Assembly: GCA_022759065.1 (NCBI GenBank)
Contig: JAEMPZ010000038.1
Span: 1-14,352 of the forward strand
Length of the DNA stretch: 14,352 bases
Source: Acidobacteriota bacterium
GTDB taxonomy: Bacteria > Acidobacteriota > UBA4820 > DSQY01
Reading direction: 5' to 3'
The translations under genes were made by a program, and so were the position numbers. Of the stretch, positions 8,361 through 14,352 are shown piece after piece. The notes below the pieces were generated by a model. The model made no database searches. It was not told the DNA's origin and saw only the letters and a list, made by a program, of their open reading frames with translations. How positions within the stretch are numbered: position 1 is the stretch's first letter; each line of letters begins with the position of its first letter.

Positions 8361-9950
8361 ATGAAACGAAGGGCTTTGGCAAAAAAAGAGTCGGAGCCGG
8401 CAAAAACGCCCACGGTCTCCTTTCCTTTGCGCGTCGCGGCCGTTGACGTGGGCTCGAATGCCCTTCGTTTTCTGGCGGCGGAGTTTTCGTCCCCCGGCGT
8501 CTTTTCCGTCCTTGCGTCCGAACGCGTCGCTGTTCGTCTGGGCCACGAGGTGTTTCTTACAGGGAAGCTCTCCAAAGGCGCCGTGGACGCGGCGATTCAA
8601 GCCTTGTGCGGCTTCAGAAAAACGGTTGACAAGTTGAAAGTGGGCAACGTTCGCGCGGTGGCTACCAGCGCCGTGCGCGAGAGCTTGAACGGCGCGGACT
8701 TTGCCGCGCGCGCGCGCAAGGAGGCTAAGCTTGAGCTCGAAGTAATTTCGGGCTTTGAAGAGGCCAGGCTGATTCATCTCGCCATCCGCCAGCGCATACC
8801 CATGGGCAACCAGGAGTGGCTGCTTTGCGACCTTGGCGGCGGGAGCGTCGAGGTCTCTCTGGCCGACGGCTCCGGGGTTCTCTGGAGCGAGTCCCACACC
8901 ATGGGCGCCGTCAGGCTGCTGGAGGAGCTTTCAGGAGGCAGCGAAGATCCAGGGCGCTTCATGAAGCTCCTTGAAGAGTACGCGTCAACGCTTCAAATTC
9001 CCTCGGCGGTTGGAGCAAAGCCTCGCCTGGGTTACATCGCGACGGGCGGAAACGCCGAGGCAATAGCGGCCCTCGCAGGGGAGAGGCCGGGGCCGCGAGG
9101 TGTGAGCGTCGTGCCGGTCGCCGCTCTGAGGCGGCTGATCGAGAAGCTCGCCCGCCTTTCCTACCGCGAACGGATAACGGAAATGGGCCTGAACGAGGAC
9201 CGGGCCGACGTAATCCTGCCGGCGGCGATAGTGTACGAGCGGCTGGGCCAACTGGCGGGCGGCGGCGTGATGCACGTCCCGCACGTCGGCCTGCGCGAAG
9301 GCGTTTTGTACGACCTCGTTGACTGCCTCACGGCGCGCAACACCCACGAAAGCGCGCAGGACCAGCAGGCCCTCATGAGCGCGACCGGGCTCGGGCGGCG
9401 CTACTTTTTCGACGAGCCTCACGCGCTCCACGTCGCCAAGCTCGCGGCGTCGCTTTACGGCCAAACAACCAAGCTGCATAACCTCGGCGCCGTTGAAATG
9501 CGCATCCTGACGGCGGCGGCCGTGCTGCACGACGTCGGCTCTTACATCAGCTTCAAGTCACACCATAAGCACTCTTGGTACATAATCGCCCACTCGGAGC
9601 TTCCCGGCTTTTCGCCGCGCGAAATGTTATTGGCCGCCGCGATCGCCCGCTACCATCGAAAGGGCGGGCCTAAGCCGCGCCACGAGGAATACGCGATTCT
9701 CACGCGCGAGGAGCGGCGCAAAGTTGACCTCCTCGCCGGCCTTCTGCGGCTGGCGGACGCTTTGGACCGCGAGCACAGGCAGAGCGTGCGAGCGGTCTTC
9801 GCGCGCGAAAAAAACGGCGCCATGGAGATCAGCCTGGATGGCGATGGCGACCTTCTTCTGGAGCGGTGGGCCTTGCGGCGCAAGGCCGACCTATTCGAAA
9901 AGGCTTTCGGCGTCAAGATCCGCGTTTCGCCCAACGGAGGCAAGGCATGA
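8361..9950 (+). CDS. ppx/gppA: Ppx/GppA phosphatase with C-terminal HD domain
   Basis: This is a 529-aa exopolyphosphatase/pppGpp phosphohydrolase-family enzyme, close to the usual size of two-domain Ppx/GppA. The N-terminal ASKHA half shows the phosphate-1 loop VAAVDVGSNALR (25-36), VRAVATSAVRES (97-108), the catalytic-glutamate motif ISGFEEARL (129-137), phosphate-2 loop DLGGGSVEV (157-165) and adenosine-type loop YIATGGNAEA (225-234). LREGVLYDL (311-319) closes the module. The C-terminal half is HD-like: HALHVAKL (354-361), LHDVGSYIS (389-397; H390, D391), HHKHSWYII (401-409), ARYHRK (429-434) and RLADALDR (463-470). ATG 8361 has GAAGGGA (8344-8350) upstream; the frame is open from 8001, but that part shadows the preceding gene. 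The stop overlaps the next ATG. It would release phosphate from polyphosphate chains or convert pppGpp to ppGpp; the sequence alone does not decide between them. Confidence 0.93.
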   Translation: MKRRALAKKESEPAKTPTVSFPLRVAAVDVGSNALRFLAAEFSSPGVFSVLASERVAVRLGHEVFLTGKLSKGAVDAAIQALCGFRKTVDKLKVGNVRAVATSAVRESLNGADFAARARKEAKLELEVISGFEEARLIHLAIRQRIPMGNQEWLLCDLGGGSVEVSLADGSGVLWSESHTMGAVRLLEELSGGSEDPGRFMKLLEEYASTLQIPSAVGAKPRLGYIATGGNAEAIAALAGERPGPRGVSVVPVAALRRLIEKLARLSYRERITEMGLNEDRADVILPAAIVYERLGQLAGGGVMHVPHVGLREGVLYDLVDCLTARNTHESAQDQQALMSATGLGRRYFFDEPHALHVAKLAASLYGQTTKLHNLGAVEMRILTAAAVLHDVGSYISFKSHHKHSWYIIAHSELPGFSPREMLLAAAIARYHRKGGPKPRHEEYAILTREERRKVDLLAGLLRLADALDREHRQSVRAVFAREKNGAMEISLDGDGDLLLERWALRRKADLFEKAFGVKIRVSPNGGKA

Positions 9951-10624
9951 GCAAGAACAATCTGCCTGGCAAACTAGTAGCAGTGGAAGGCCTTGACGGC
10001 TCCGGCAAATCCACTCAGGTCCACCTGATGCACCAGTGGCTTTCGGGCCTCGGCTACCGCGTCTTTTTCACGCAGTGGAACTCGAGCGACCTCGTAAAAG
10101 AGGCGACGCGCAAGGGCAAGAAAAGGCAGCTTCTCACTCCAACCACGTTCAGCCTCATCCACGCGACCGATTTCGCCGACAGGTACGAGAGGCAGATTCT
10201 GCCGATGCTCAAAGCCGGCTACATCGTCTTTTGCGACCGCTACATTTTCACCTCGTACGCCAGGGACGCGGTCCGAGGCTGCGACGCCAGTTGGCTCAGG
10301 CAGCTTTACGGCTACGCAATTTTGCCGGACATAACCTTTTACTACGACCTGCCCCTGGAAACGGCGCTGGAGAGAATACTCGAAGGACGGCCGCGGCTCA
10401 AGTATTTCGAGGCCGGAATGGACCTTGGCCTCTCCGCCGACATTTACGAGAGTTTTCGCATCTTCCAGGGCCGCGTGCTGGAAAGCTACAAAAGCATGGC
10501 CAAGGAGTTCGACTTTACGGTGATGGACGCGACGAAGCCGATTCACTCGTTGCAGGAAAAGGCCCGCGAAATCATCTCGGAACGCATTGACCTTTCCGTC
10601 TACCGAAAAAGGACCGCGCTATGA
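9947..10624 (+). CDS. Thymidylate-kinase-like P-loop kinase, intact copy
   Basis: This is a 225-aa P-loop phosphotransferase of the thymidylate kinase fold. Walker A is intact (GLDGSGKS, 15-22). ATDFADRYERQI (73-84) and the DRY motif in VFCDRYIFTSYARD (94-107) match the family, and ALERILEGRPRLKY (140-153) occupies the LID position. The TREPGGT-type dTMP loop is absent (FTQWNSSDLVKEATRKGKKR instead), and AYQG after DRY is replaced by ARDAVRG, so dTMP is doubtful as substrate. A block FEAGMDLGLSADIYES (154-169) follows the LID and recurs in the next gene. ATG 9947 overlaps the phosphatase stop, with GGAGG (9936-9940) 6 nt upstream. Context beside Ppx/GppA and CHAD suggests phosphate or polyphosphate metabolism; the P-loop fold is shared with PPK2 polyphosphate kinases. 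That role is inference. Confidence 0.85.
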   Translation: MSKNNLPGKLVAVEGLDGSGKSTQVHLMHQWLSGLGYRVFFTQWNSSDLVKEATRKGKKRQLLTPTTFSLIHATDFADRYERQILPMLKAGYIVFCDRYIFTSYARDAVRGCDASWLRQLYGYAILPDITFYYDLPLETALERILEGRPRLKYFEAGMDLGLSADIYESFRIFQGRVLESYKSMAKEFDFTVMDATKPIHSLQEKAREIISERIDLSVYRKRTAL

Positions 10625-11322
10625 GCCCAAAACGCTGTTACCGCCTTCCGCCTCCCGGCGTTGACCTGTCCAAGCTGACGGGAACGCTGATAGTCATCGA
10701 GGGCCCCGATGCTTCCGGGCGCAGCACGCACGTGGAGCTTCTCGCCCAATGGCTTGAACAAAAGGGGTTCGCCGTCGCCCAGGTGGGGCTCAAGCGCAGC
10801 GCGCTTGTCGGCGCGGAATTGGAGCAAGCCAAGCAGGGCAACGTTCTGAGCCCCCGAACGCTCTCACTTTTCTACGCCACCGATTTTTACGACCAGATGG
10901 AAAACGTCATGGTGCCGGCGCTTCGGGCGGGATACGTGGTCATCGCCGACAGGTACATCTACACCCTGATGGCGCGTGACATAGTGCGTGGCGCCGACCC
11001 GGCTTGGGTGGAGTCGGTCTACGGCATGGCGCTCATCCCAGACGCGGTCCTTTATTTCATGGTGTCGGCGCGGACGCTCGTTGAAAGGACTTTTCAATCC
11101 CACGGCCAGCTTGATTACTGGGAGTCGGGCATGGACACGAACCTTGGCAATGACTGGTTTGACAGCTTCATGAAGTACCAGCGCAGGATACGCGGAGAGT
11201 ACATGAGGATGCAGAAGAAATACGGTTTTGAAATTGTCAACGCCAACAGGAGCATTCGGGCCGTTGACGCCGATCTGCGCGCCAGGGTCGAGCGCGTCCT
11301 TGAAAAAACCATCGTCGGGTAA
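10621..11322 (+). CDS. Thymidylate-kinase-like paralogue with altered P-loop (possible pseudokinase)
   Basis: This 233-aa protein is a tandem paralogue of the preceding kinase. Shared blocks include LSPRTLSLFYATDFYD (76-91), ADRYIYTLMARDIVRG (109-124) and LDYWESGMDTNLGND (164-178). Walker A reads GPDASGRS (28-35), with Arg34 in place of the invariant Lys. The family 'ADR' arginine is also changed: TDFYDQM here versus TDFADRY in the first copy. The DRY motif (110-112) and an LID-position Arg (VERTF, R156) remain. An N-terminal extension of about 20 residues (RLPPPGVDLSKLTG) precedes the first strand. ATG 10621 overlaps the upstream stop (ATGA), with AAAAGGA (10607-10613) 7 nt before it. The losses suggest reduced catalysis and a regulatory or structural role in a heteromer with the first copy, although Arg P-loops are not proof of inactivity. 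Confidence 0.83.
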   Translation: MSPKRCYRLPPPGVDLSKLTGTLIVIEGPDASGRSTHVELLAQWLEQKGFAVAQVGLKRSALVGAELEQAKQGNVLSPRTLSLFYATDFYDQMENVMVPALRAGYVVIADRYIYTLMARDIVRGADPAWVESVYGMALIPDAVLYFMVSARTLVERTFQSHGQLDYWESGMDTNLGNDWFDSFMKYQRRIRGEYMRMQKKYGFEIVNANRSIRAVDADLRARVERVLEKTIVG

Positions 11323-11327
11323 AGACA

Positions 11328-11368
11328 TTCACCACAAAGGCACAGAGGGCACGAAGGACACATAGAAA
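11328..11368 (+). repeat. Degenerate ACAAAGGC-type short tandem repeat
   Basis: Just after the second kinase-like gene, TTCACC leads into four degenerate units of 8-9 nt: ACAAAGGC (11334-11341), ACAGAGGGC (11342-11350), ACGAAGGAC (11351-11359) and ACATAGAAA (11360-11368). The pattern resembles the ACCACAAAGGCACAAAGG type of intergenic sequence that I recall from many bacterial genomes. Related pieces lie at 11789-11803 and 11868-11885. Confidence 0.5.
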
Positions 11369-11385
11369 AAAAGTAAGAAAGCGAG

Positions 11386-11390
11386 AGGAG
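11386..11390 (+). promoter_or_regulatory. Ribosome binding site deciding GTG 11397
   Basis: AGGAG (11386-11390) lies 6 nt before GTG 11397, supporting real translation of the small basic protein from this non-ATG start. Confidence 0.6.
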
Positions 11391-11396
11391 AAAGTC

Positions 11397-11780
11397 GTGG
11401 CGGCAGAGAAAACGATTTTAAAGGATGCGACAGGGACGCCAGAGCCGAAGCCCATGCAGCAGAAAAACAAAAAAAAGCCCGTGAAACGCGCGGTCCTGGC
11501 CTCGGAGCTTGCCGCGGAGATTCAAGGGCTGAGGCCGGTGCTCAAGGACATTATCGAGATATACAAGAGCCGCGTGGATGGCCAACTGGCCGGGCTCTGC
11601 GAGGTTTTTCAGGAGGCCGGCGGCGCTGAAAACGGGCTGCCTCCAGCGAAGATAGAAGCGAGAATGATAGAAGCCGTGCGCGCGCTCAAGGTCAAGCCGC
11701 GCAAAGGGCGCGTGAAAGACCTGGCAAGAATCGAAGAACTGGCCAACAAACTCTGGGCGCTCATGCCCCCTGGACAATAG
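11397..11780 (+). CDS. Small basic helical protein of unknown function
   Basis: I do not recognise this 127-aa protein. The N-terminal third is polar and lysine-rich (QQKNKKKPVKRAV, 21-33) and probably disordered. Residues about 34-75 look helical (LASELAAEIQGLRPVLKDII, then EIYKSRVDGQLAGLCEVFQE). A Gly/Pro-rich break (75-83) is followed by a second helical part (84-97), a basic segment KVKPRKGRVK (98-107) and a closing helix (108-123). There is no signal peptide or membrane segment. GTG 11397 has a strong, well-spaced ribosome site, and the codon use matches its neighbours, so I treat it as real. It sits between a kinase-like pair and a phosphoesterase in a cluster ending with a CHAD protein. 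The lysine-rich stretches could contact a polyanion such as polyphosphate, but that is speculation. Confidence 0.65.
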   Translation: MAAEKTILKDATGTPEPKPMQQKNKKKPVKRAVLASELAAEIQGLRPVLKDIIEIYKSRVDGQLAGLCEVFQEAGGAENGLPPAKIEARMIEAVRALKVKPRKGRVKDLARIEELANKLWALMPPGQ

Positions 11781-11788
11781 AAGAAACG

Positions 11789-11885
11789 CCCAAGGCACAA
11801 AGGCGCCTGGAAAGAAAGTGACTAGTGAAGGATTTGCGTGAGGACCGTGGCGGGGAAAGAAGAAACATTTACCACCAAGAGGCGC
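11789..11885 (+). repeat. Two further degenerate AAGGCACAAAGG-like copies
   Basis: CCAAGGCACAAAGG (11790-11803) and TTTACCACCAAGAGGCGC (11868-11885) resemble the short repeat at 11328-11368. The second supplies the AAGAGG ribosome site (11877-11882) of the phosphoesterase. The 107-nt gap holding them has no other visible feature. Confidence 0.35.
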
Positions 11886-11887
11886 TA

Positions 11888-12607
11888 ATGAAGGTTGCGT
11901 TTTTGTCGGACATTCACGCTAATTTCCCGGCGCTCTGGAGCGCGCTTGAGGACGCGCGCCGCCGCGGCGCTCGCTCATTCGTGGTGGCCGGGGACATCGT
12001 TGGCGGTGGTCCTCATCCGGTCGAGGTGGCCCGGTTCCTGATGAAAAAGCGCGTGGCCGCCATACGCGGGAACGTTGACCGAAAAACCATCGCGCAACTC
12101 AGCAAACCCAGGAAGCTGGAGAAGAAAGCGAAAAAGGGGGCGCTTGCCGCTCTGGCGCGGTGGGCCGCTTTGCAGCTTGGCGATGAAGAGCGCGCCTGGC
12201 TATCCGCGCTTCCGCCAGAGTTGCGCCTCACTTTCGGCCAAAGTAGCGTGCTTGTTGTTCATGGCAGCCCAATTGGAGACGAGGATTACATCTACCCGAG
12301 CATTACCGAGCGCGCGCTTGCCGCCAAGCTCAAGGACGAAAAGCCGGACCTTCTTGTTTGCGGCCATTCTCACGTGCCCTTCGTCCGCAAGGTGGCGGAA
12401 ACTTGGATTGCGAATTGCGGTTCCGTGGGAAAACCGATTGACGGCGACCCGCGAGGAAGTTACGCGCTTGTGGATTTCAAGGGCCGCGGAGCAATCAGCG
12501 CAAGAATCGTGCGCTTTGAATATCCCGTTGAAGAGGCCGCGCATGACCTGGAGCGGCTGCGTTCCGGTTTCGCCCCCGCTGAATTGCGCTCAGGCGTGAA
12601 ATCTTGA
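11888..12607 (+). CDS. Calcineurin-like metallophosphoesterase (YfcE/MJ0936-like)
   Basis: This is a 239-aa dinuclear-metal phosphoesterase, in the size range of the YfcE/MJ0936 phosphodiesterase group. All metal-ligand motifs are visible: SDIHAN (7-12; D8, H10), GDIVGGG (35-41; D36), GNVDR (61-65; the GNHD equivalent, with N62), VHGSP (124-128; H125) and GHSHVPF (159-165; H160, H162). NCGSVGKPIDGDPRGSYALV (176-195) is the conserved C-terminal block. A Lys/Arg-rich insert (SKPRKLEKKAKK, 72-83) lies between the GNVD and HG motifs. ATG 11888 is chosen, with AAGAGG (11877-11882) 5 nt upstream; an in-frame GTG at 11825 would add 21 polar residues unlike the family. The stop overlaps a possible TTG start of the CYTH-CHAD gene. 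The natural substrate is unknown; members act on cyclic nucleotides, phosphodiesters and other phosphate esters. Confidence 0.9.
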   Translation: MKVAFLSDIHANFPALWSALEDARRRGARSFVVAGDIVGGGPHPVEVARFLMKKRVAAIRGNVDRKTIAQLSKPRKLEKKAKKGALAALARWAALQLGDEERAWLSALPPELRLTFGQSSVLVVHGSPIGDEDYIYPSITERALAAKLKDEKPDLLVCGHSHVPFVRKVAETWIANCGSVGKPIDGDPRGSYALVDFKGRGAISARIVRFEYPVEEAAHDLERLRSGFAPAELRSGVKS

Positions 12608-12609
12608 AA

Positions 12610-14112
12610 ATGGCCAACGAGCCACGGGCAGCCTTTCTTGCCGAGCCCTCCAGGCGATTACCTTCGCTGCTCTCTGCTCTTGGCCGCGCCGGCTATCGCT
12701 CCAGCAAGCCAATTCCACTTTTTGCCGAAGACATCTACTTCGACACGCAGAACGGAGCATTTTACAGGGCTGGCGCAAGGCTCCGGCTTCGCATTGTTGA
12801 GGGACAACGTTCCTGGCAACTGGAAATTGGCGGCGGCGAGTTTCTTGAGGCGCCGGACGTGGACGGCGCCTTTGCTCCTGGCCCGCTTCGTGAGGCCGCG
12901 GCGGAGATTGCCAAGGGCCGCCTGCTCCTCCCGCAAGCTCGCGTCAGAAGCCGCGGCGTGACATTTGTAATTGAGGGCTTCGCCGAAAGTTCTTTCGATG
13001 CCGCCCTGCTCCATGAAACATTTGCCAAGCCCCAAGGCGGTTGGCTGGAAGGCCGCCGCGCGCTTGAAATAACGCAGCGCTCCGGCGCTCCAGAGGAACT
13101 TCTCCGTCTGGGAACGCTCCTTCGGGGCGGGCCGGGCTTGGCCGAAACGGAGGGCGACGCCCTTGAGGCGGCTCTTTCCGCGCTCGGGCTTCCGTTGCCT
13201 GGCGCGCCCATTCCAGAGGCGCTGAAGGTCAAGCCGGATGACACTGTCGCTTTGGCCGCGCGCAAGGTGCTGGCGCAACAAGCTTACAGGATGTGGGCCA
13301 ATACTCAAGGAACCATTGATGATTTGGACCCCGAATTTCTCCACGACCTTCGCGTGGCCGCCAGGCGCGCCCGCTCAGCGCTTCGCCTCTTCGCCATTGC
13401 GCTTGGCCCAAGGCGCTGCGAATCGCTCCACGCCGAAATCGGGAGCATGGCGAGGCTTTTGGGCGCGGTGCGAGACCTGGACGTCTTTTCCGAGCGGCTT
13501 CAATCCAGAATGGAGCGGGCAAGCGCCGGGGCCGAGTCCCGTCACTGGCTGGAAGCCTACCTGAAAGAGCGGCGCGCTGAAGCTCGTGACGCGCTCGTGC
13601 CGGCGCTTTTGTCAAAACGCTACGAAGCGTTGCTGGCTCGCGCCAAGCGGCTTGCCTCGACGCCCGCGCCTCTGCGCTCGCGCGGCCTGGCCGCGCTTCC
13701 GGCTGCAAAGGCCGCTTCGCTGTTCATCGGCGCGGCTTCAAAGAGAGTCCTCAAGCAGGGCCGCGCCGTTGCCGGCGCGCCAGAGCCAGCCCAGCTTCAC
13801 CGCCTTAGAATCCTGGCCAAAAGGCTTCGATACGCGACCGAGTTCTTCCGCCCCGTTCTCGGCGACGGCGCCGGCGAATACTTAATCAGCCTCATCAATC
13901 TTCAGGACTGCCTCGGCGCCCACCAGGACGCGATCGCCGCGACAGCCTTTTTGCAGGAAGCCGCGCGCCAAGCCGCCGCAAACGCCCCGCCCGCCGTGCT
14001 TCTGGACCTTGGCTCCCTGATCCAGGTCCTTCGCGAAGAAGCCGCCCTCCACCGCGCCCAATTTCCGCCCCTATGGAAGACCTTCCGCCGAATGCCAGTC
14101 CCCGTGGCTTAG
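12610..14112 (+). CDS. CYTH-CHAD domain protein (polyphosphate-binding)
   Basis: This 500-aa cytoplasmic protein has the common CYTH-CHAD architecture. The CYTH part (about 15-195) shows YFDTQNGAFYRAGARLRLRI (43-62), WQLEI (69-73), GVTFVIEGF (116-124) and RALEITQRSG (150-159). The N-terminal ExExK signature of catalytic triphosphatases is missing: the first residues read MANEPRAAFLAEPSRRLP. The CHAD part (about 210-492) has both basic helices, LHDLRVAARRARSALRLF (244-261) and LHRLRILAKRLRYATEFF (396-413), plus LLGAVRDLDVF (283-293) and LQDCLGAHQDA (431-441). CHAD domains are established polyphosphate binders through such His/Arg/Lys helices. ATG 12610 is chosen, but TTG 12604, overlapping the previous stop, adds only two residues and is possible; neither has a clear ribosome site. 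The CYTH part is probably not a canonical triphosphatase, so the likely role is binding or localising polyphosphate. Confidence 0.9.
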   Translation: MANEPRAAFLAEPSRRLPSLLSALGRAGYRSSKPIPLFAEDIYFDTQNGAFYRAGARLRLRIVEGQRSWQLEIGGGEFLEAPDVDGAFAPGPLREAAAEIAKGRLLLPQARVRSRGVTFVIEGFAESSFDAALLHETFAKPQGGWLEGRRALEITQRSGAPEELLRLGTLLRGGPGLAETEGDALEAALSALGLPLPGAPIPEALKVKPDDTVALAARKVLAQQAYRMWANTQGTIDDLDPEFLHDLRVAARRARSALRLFAIALGPRRCESLHAEIGSMARLLGAVRDLDVFSERLQSRMERASAGAESRHWLEAYLKERRAEARDALVPALLSKRYEALLARAKRLASTPAPLRSRGLAALPAAKAASLFIGAASKRVLKQGRAVAGAPEPAQLHRLRILAKRLRYATEFFRPVLGDGAGEYLISLINLQDCLGAHQDAIAATAFLQEAARQAAANAPPAVLLDLGSLIQVLREEAALHRAQFPPLWKTFRRMPVPVA

Positions 14113-14124
14113 GCGCCCCCAAGC

Positions 14125-14259
14125 CCGTGGCGCAGCCGCCCTCGGCTGCGGGCAAAGGCATTAGCGGCAGGCGGGGGCGCCTGCCCCACGGATGCAGCAT
14201 CATCCTTCCTCCGTGGCGCAGCCGCCCTCGGCCGTGGCGCAGCCGCCCTCGGCTGCGGG
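14125..14259. repeat. Cluster of hairpin-forming GC-rich repeats
   Basis: CCGTGGCGCAGCCGCCCTCGGC occurs three times, beginning at 14125, 14211 and 14232. In copies 1 and 3 it continues TGCGGG, giving perfect 8-bp stems: CGCAGCCG/CGGCTGCG at 14131-14150 and 14238-14257, each with a CCCT loop. Copy 2 lacks the end of the 3' arm and runs directly into copy 3. Between copies 1 and 2 a different palindrome, GGCAGGCG/CGCCTGCC (14166-14185, GGGG loop), forms another stem. The layout resembles REP-type intergenic palindromes placed just after a gene end. There is no T-run, so I do not call them terminators. Confidence 0.7.
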
Positions 14260-14352
14260 AGATGGAGAATTGCTTTGTGACTCTCCCACTTTCTCGGTCT
14301 TTGATGCGCTTGACCATTTGTAATCGGCTATTCTTGGGGCAATCTGTTTTCG
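14260..14352. other. Non-coding tail without a recognised gene
   Basis: Downstream of the palindromic repeats the sequence is less GC-rich. I see no convincing open frame, RNA gene or terminator. TTGACC (14310-14315) resembles a -35 box but has no good -10 at the right distance. Confidence 0.4.

Noticed and set aside
7926..8897. 323-codon open frame on the - strand
   Set aside because: It lies antisense to the GT2-like and Ppx/GppA genes, both of which have recognisable domains; long antisense frames are expected in GC-rich DNA, and its translation shows no family motif.
10036..10590. 184-codon + strand open frame inside the first kinase-like gene
   Set aside because: It is a shadow in another frame; the P-loop kinase frame has clear motifs and a ribosome site.
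8361..14112. Toxin-antitoxin or phage-defence interpretation of the HD/kinase/phosphoesterase cluster
   Set aside because: The HD domain belongs to a standard Ppx/GppA protein, CHAD points to polyphosphate, and no nuclease, sensor or membrane effector is present.
13895..14317. 140-codon - strand open frame covering the end of the CYTH-CHAD gene and the repeats
   Set aside because: The product is low-complexity Arg/Gly-rich, derived from the palindromic repeats and an antisense shadow.
14310..14338. Promoter-like TTGACC near the window end
   Set aside because: No acceptable -10 box lies 16-18 nt downstream and no gene follows within the window.

Overview
The window reads as a stretch of bacterial chromosome, most likely from a Gram-negative, possibly uncultivated lineage. 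All convincing genes lie on the + strand, tightly packed with ATGA-type overlaps and clear AGGAG-like ribosome sites. Gram-negative is inferred from the Wzm/Wzt-type polysaccharide exporter and from a small protein with a Sec signal peptide. No gene pins down the phylum, and I see no rRNA, tRNA, insertion sequence, integrase or CRISPR array.

Layout: (1) 1-739, a sigma70-like promoter and one secreted DUF3887-like protein, followed by a GC-rich stem-loop. (2) 740-8265, a surface polysaccharide operon: ABC-2 permease, ABC ATPase with a C-terminal cargo-binding-like domain, tandem-domain GT2 glycosyltransferase, GT4 glycosyltransferase, FkbM-family methyltransferase, and a degenerate GT2-like protein. 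The middle of this block (about 2880-7110) is visibly less GC-rich than the rest, as is common for horizontally exchanged O-antigen genes. (3) 8361-14112, a GC-rich second cluster: a Ppx/GppA phosphatase with a C-terminal HD domain, two tandem thymidylate-kinase-like P-loop proteins, a small basic protein of unknown function, a YfcE/MJ0936-like metallophosphoesterase, and a CYTH-CHAD protein. (4) 14113-14352, a non-coding tail with hairpin-forming GC-rich repeats.

How the genes fit together: in block 2 the glycosyltransferases would build a glycan on a lipid carrier, the methyltransferase could modify or cap it, and the permease/ATPase pair would export it. In block 3, Ppx/GppA (polyphosphate or pppGpp hydrolysis) and CHAD (a polyphosphate-binding domain) point to inorganic polyphosphate. 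The kinase pair is the most interesting part. Both copies lack the dTMP-site signatures of true thymidylate kinase. The first keeps an intact P-loop (GLDGSGKS), while the second has Arg for the Walker A Lys (GPDASGRS) and has also lost the 'ADR' arginine. That looks like a catalytic subunit paired with a pseudo-kinase partner, possibly acting on polyphosphate or a nucleotide. No polyphosphate kinase (ppk1/ppk2) is recognisable in the window.
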